This document shows positions 60,847 through 64,000 of a stretch of 64,000 nucleotides of DNA, in pieces; position 1 is the stretch's first letter; each line of letters opens with the position of its first letter. Position numbers and translations under genes: made by a program. A model generated the notes under the pieces. That model was not told the origin of the DNA, made no database searches, and saw nothing but the letters and a program-made list of their open reading frames with translations. Source of the stretch: Cloeon dipterum (lineage: Eukaryota; Arthropoda; Insecta; Ephemeroptera; Baetidae); NCBI RefSeq assembly GCF_949628265.1, contig NC_088790.1, positions 5,894,545-5,958,544 of the forward strand. The letters run 5' to 3'.

Positions 60847-63800
60847 TTATGATACCGTCAGTGCGCCTACGGGTGTAAACAGAATTATTAGCAAACATAA
60901 TTGAGTTAAAAAGAGAATCTGGTAATTACCTGCAATGCAAGCAGTCAGGTCGCACACCACGTTGGCCGTGAGTAGGGCCCAGTATGCGCTTTTGTTGATA
61001 TCGTTAGTCTTATTTGGCGCCATCACTTTCAATGTTGATACCAGGGTTGCAACTGCTCCAAAGTTAGAGAATCCGCAAAGTGCGTATGTCGCAACCATGA
61101 ATGACCGTTCCTATTGGAAAATTTTAACAATGCTTTGGAAATATTTTATTTCAAAGAAACTCACTGTAATAACTCCTGCCAGCTTCTGAAGCTCAGTGTA
61201 GGCTACGAATTCGTTGATAATAATCTTCATTCCGACCAGTTTTCCAACCTTAGTGGAGTCTGCCCAGTCGGTTCCCATCAAGTATGCGAAGGGAGTGAAT
61301 AGAAGGCCGAGCAAGTACTGAAATTTTCCAAAGGCAATTTAAAACATCAGTTTTCTATTTCACATTAATTTATGGGCACTAAATAATCACGAATGAAATT
61401 TTAATATCGAAAAGAGATTGATTGTAAAACAAACTGCTTTGGACACCAGGAAAACGGTTAAATAACCTGATTTTTCTCAGTGCATTATTTCTTCAATTTT
61501 TTACGATTTTAGAGACAGTTTACTGGTGCCTTTGCAGGGTTTGCACATTTATTTGGCAAATGAAGATTTAAAGTAAAATTTTTTTAAAAGCAATATGAAT
61601 TTCATATTTTGAATTTTGTAAAAAAAACCTGAGATAGCAATTTGTTAACGTTGGTTGATTTAAAATGATGTCGTTCCGAACCATAAACAAATATAAATTT
61701 AAAATGTTTTACACCGCATTTCATCAACTTTGCCGTTTTTTCGGTTTGAGGGCAAATCCTGTAACACAGGATGCTGAAATTAACTTGGTATAATAGGGTT
61801 CAGTTCCTTAGGTTTTTGGTGGAGATAAATTTTCTAAATTTTTCCTATCCTATTTTTACATATCTAAAAATAAACTCCAGAGAAAAGGGTGTTATCTGCG
61901 GTTATTTCTGGAAAAAATCAGTCCAGTCTTTTAATTAATCTTCCGTAGCTAATTCAAATAAAACTGGCCTTATCATGTTTAATTAATGAAACTGGTTTTC
62001 AAACTCTCTTCTGTTTCGTTAAAATTCTCAACCTGTATAAATTATTTTAACCCTGGTCTTACTTCGAAAGTAACTCCTTCCACACCGCAGAGGAGGTAGA
62101 GCCCATTTTCAATAACTGCGTTGAAGAAGGGAATCACTGAGAGCCAAATGATGAGGCAGGCGACAATTGACTTAATGACTTCAAAGGCTGTCGCTGCACT
62201 CGTCGTTGTGAGATCGAAAACGTTTGTTTTTTCCCTAAAGAGTACTTATTAGAGGCCTAATTGAATGCCGAATTGAACGCTTACGTTTGTTTTGAGATCT
62301 CCATGTCCTTCGTTTGCGATTCTTCCGTGTCGGGCAGGATCAACTTGCACGCTCCTATGGCGCCAATTGACGACATGATCGATGCGGTGATCAAATGCAC
62401 GGCCGAGATGCCTAATGTGATGTAAGCTGCCATGACGGATCCTAAAAGACACACGCTAATCAGTATCAACTTAATTTTGCCTGCACATTGCAATGTGAGA
62501 ACTCGAGTGATGTTTGTGGGTCGAGTGCAGGATTATTTTCGCCTACATTTGACTCTCTTGCATTGAAATGAAGAGTCCATCCGGATTTTGGGAGAATTGC
62601 GTAAGCTTTTTCCGACTCGCTAATTCCTGGCTTGATCATTTCCAGCATGCGTGAATAAATTCCTCGCAGGGCTGCAGTGTTCGCCAATTATGCAATGCGC
62701 AAAAATGCACCACTGTTTTTTGCGGAAAAAAGCTTTCTGGGGTTTTCCGCATTTTTTCCAAATTCAACCCCAATAAGGTCCCATTTTGCGCCAAATAAGT
62801 CAGAAATTTTGTATAAATACGATTATAGTGTTAGAATCTTTGGTGAAACCATTTTTATTAATTTTTTAAATCCCTATTTTTGATTATCCATCATGAGAAT
62901 TTTTTATTAACAATAAAAATCCATGCGTGCTGAGGAAAAATGCGCAAAATTGCTTAAAAAAACCCAAAAAAAGGTTTTTTGCAATGCAGTGGGTTTTTCC
63001 AGAAAAAATGCGGATTTTTGGCGAACCCTACAGTACTGGGAATCTCCCGGGGAGTTTCCCAAACTTGCATATTATCAGTGTTTTTTTTGCGGTTTTTACG
63101 CCAGTTTCGTGCGGTTTATTGCGCATAATATTCAGAACTCGAAATTGACCAGTTTTACCATTAAAACTTATTTGAAAAAATGCATATGAAAATCTGGGGT
63201 TCACAGCGTTTAGTATTATCAAATGATTTTTTTTAAATTTTAATAAAAAATTTTATTTTAAAAGTTGGTAAGAGAGTTAAAAAGGCAAAATTCAATAGAT
63301 GCAAAATTTGTTTACAAAAGCCCGGGAGAAATTATTTCACGGGACGAATGTCTAATTTTTTAATAAAAGATCCCGGTGCTGGGACTTGTCCTTTTCTGGA
63401 CTGGGCTTCCTCCAATGAGGCCCATTCGTTCGCGGTTTTATCAGAACGCGGAGTTTTCGCCCTTATTAAAAGAGGCGAACCAATCATTAAAAAATCTGGC
63501 AAAGTGTCTCTCTATGCACTGCTAAAGGACATGAACTGGCAAGAGCTAGTGTGGGTGAAAAACTTGGCTCTGAGCTCGAAATCAAATAGCCCTGACACAG
63601 AATTAAATCAATTTTCACCTGCGATTGTTGACAGTCCACTGACCATGATGGTGAATATTTCTGACTTCGACAACTTTGGCAGGTAGCGCTGAATCAGAAG
63701 TGGTGACTCGGTCTGTTAGTTGCATAAATTACAATTAATAATTTGTTATTTAACGTTTTAATAATTTTACTTGGCCGAGGAACACACTGGAAGCAGCCGT

Positions 63801-63935
63801 AAAAGCCTCAACTTCGGAATTTGTGCCCAAGATTTTGAGCAGACCTTTTCCAAGGGCAGAGATGAATTTCGGTAAAATGTTCATGTGGTTTAGCACGGCA
63901 ACCACAAAGCTCAGGAACAAAATAACTGGCAGTAC
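60847..63935 (-). CDS. Concentrative nucleoside transporter (SLC28 family), 3' part
   Basis: Sodium-coupled nucleoside importer at the plasma membrane; only the C-terminal half lies in the window. Exons: 63771-63935, 63619-63712, 62285-62441, 62063-62234, 61165-61317, 60930-61110 and 60847-60866, all phase-compatible. Family blocks: NSEVEAFTAASSVFLGQ, TESPLLIQRYLPKLSKSE (usually TEAPL; Ala is Ser here), FTIMVSGLSTIAGSVMAAYI, GLYLLCGVEGV, the signature IINEFVAYTEL, and MVATYALCGFSNFG. The last intron (60867-60929) is 63 nt, in frame and stop-free, so the gene may instead end without splicing and carry an extra hydrophobic segment. The intron 62442-63618 contains repeated TGCGG(A/T)TTTT-like words. 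The 5' exons lie beyond the right edge. Confidence 0.9.
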
Positions 63936-64000
63936 CTAATTAAAAACGGTGTAAAATAATCAACGTTGCCTTGGGTTGAAAATAAATTGCAGTACCATAA

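Noticed and set aside
62466-62687. Minus-strand 73-codon frame just upstream of a CNT exon
   Set aside because: Looked like an extra CNT exon, but the phase and sequence fit only the direct junction 63619 to 62441 (STIAG-SVMAAYI).
63348-63686. 112-codon plus-strand frame within the CNT intron
   Set aside because: Its end overlaps, in antisense, the CNT exon 63619-63712; the rest has no recognisable domain. It could be a fragment of another gene but I cannot support it.
1-64000. CRISPR arrays, operons and other prokaryotic systems
   Set aside because: The genes have spliceosomal introns and animal families; there are no regular spacer arrays or bacterial signals.
1-64000. tRNA and rRNA genes
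   Set aside because: I looked for B-box-like GGTTCGA words with a supporting cloverleaf and found none convincing; tRNAscan would be the decisive test.

Overview
The window is arthropod nuclear DNA, almost certainly from an insect. It is AT-rich, and its genes have many short GT-AG introns, often 50-100 nt. It carries an insect-type odorant receptor next to conserved animal genes (Integrator subunit 2, M6 proteolipid, calsyntenin, RNF207, ceramide-1-phosphate transfer protein, a concentrative nucleoside transporter). I cannot fix the order. I rebuilt exon chains by hand from translation, splice sites and phase; every chain closes in frame except the odorant receptor, which has a one-base excess.

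Layout. 0.1-6.2 kb: a composite foldback element of about 6 kb with degenerate terminal inverted repeats and two nested palindromes of about 1.9 kb. 6.8-9.2 kb (-): an unrecognised single-pass membrane protein. 10.0-10.45 kb: a palindromic MITE-like element. 10.96-12.66 kb (-): an odorant receptor with an apparent frameshift. 13.9-18.9 kb: an ADP-ribosylation cluster, with two divergent stand-alone tankyrase-type PARP catalytic-domain genes followed directly by a catalytic-domain-only PARG. 19.3-20.3 kb (+): a seven-helix TMBIM/Lifeguard-like protein. 20.5-25.3 kb (-): IntS2, with a 276-bp MITE-like insert in one intron. 26.2-30.3 kb (+): M6 proteolipid with two possible first exons. 30.9-32.5 kb (-): a small secreted protein. 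32.6-44.7 kb: a region with no convincing gene. 44.8-50.7 kb (-): calsyntenin. 54.6-58.0 kb (-): RNF207. 59.7-60.5 kb (+): CPTP. 60.8-64 kb (-): the 3' part of a CNT nucleoside transporter that runs off the right edge.

The most interesting group is the PARP-PARP-PARG cluster. Writer enzymes for ADP-ribose sit beside the eraser enzyme. All three are reduced to the catalytic domain, and the second PARP ends only 111 bp before the PARG start codon. Such a layout suggests a small, possibly inducible, co-regulated ADP-ribose system, but function and co-regulation are inference. The other genes look like ordinary neighbours with no shared pathway.
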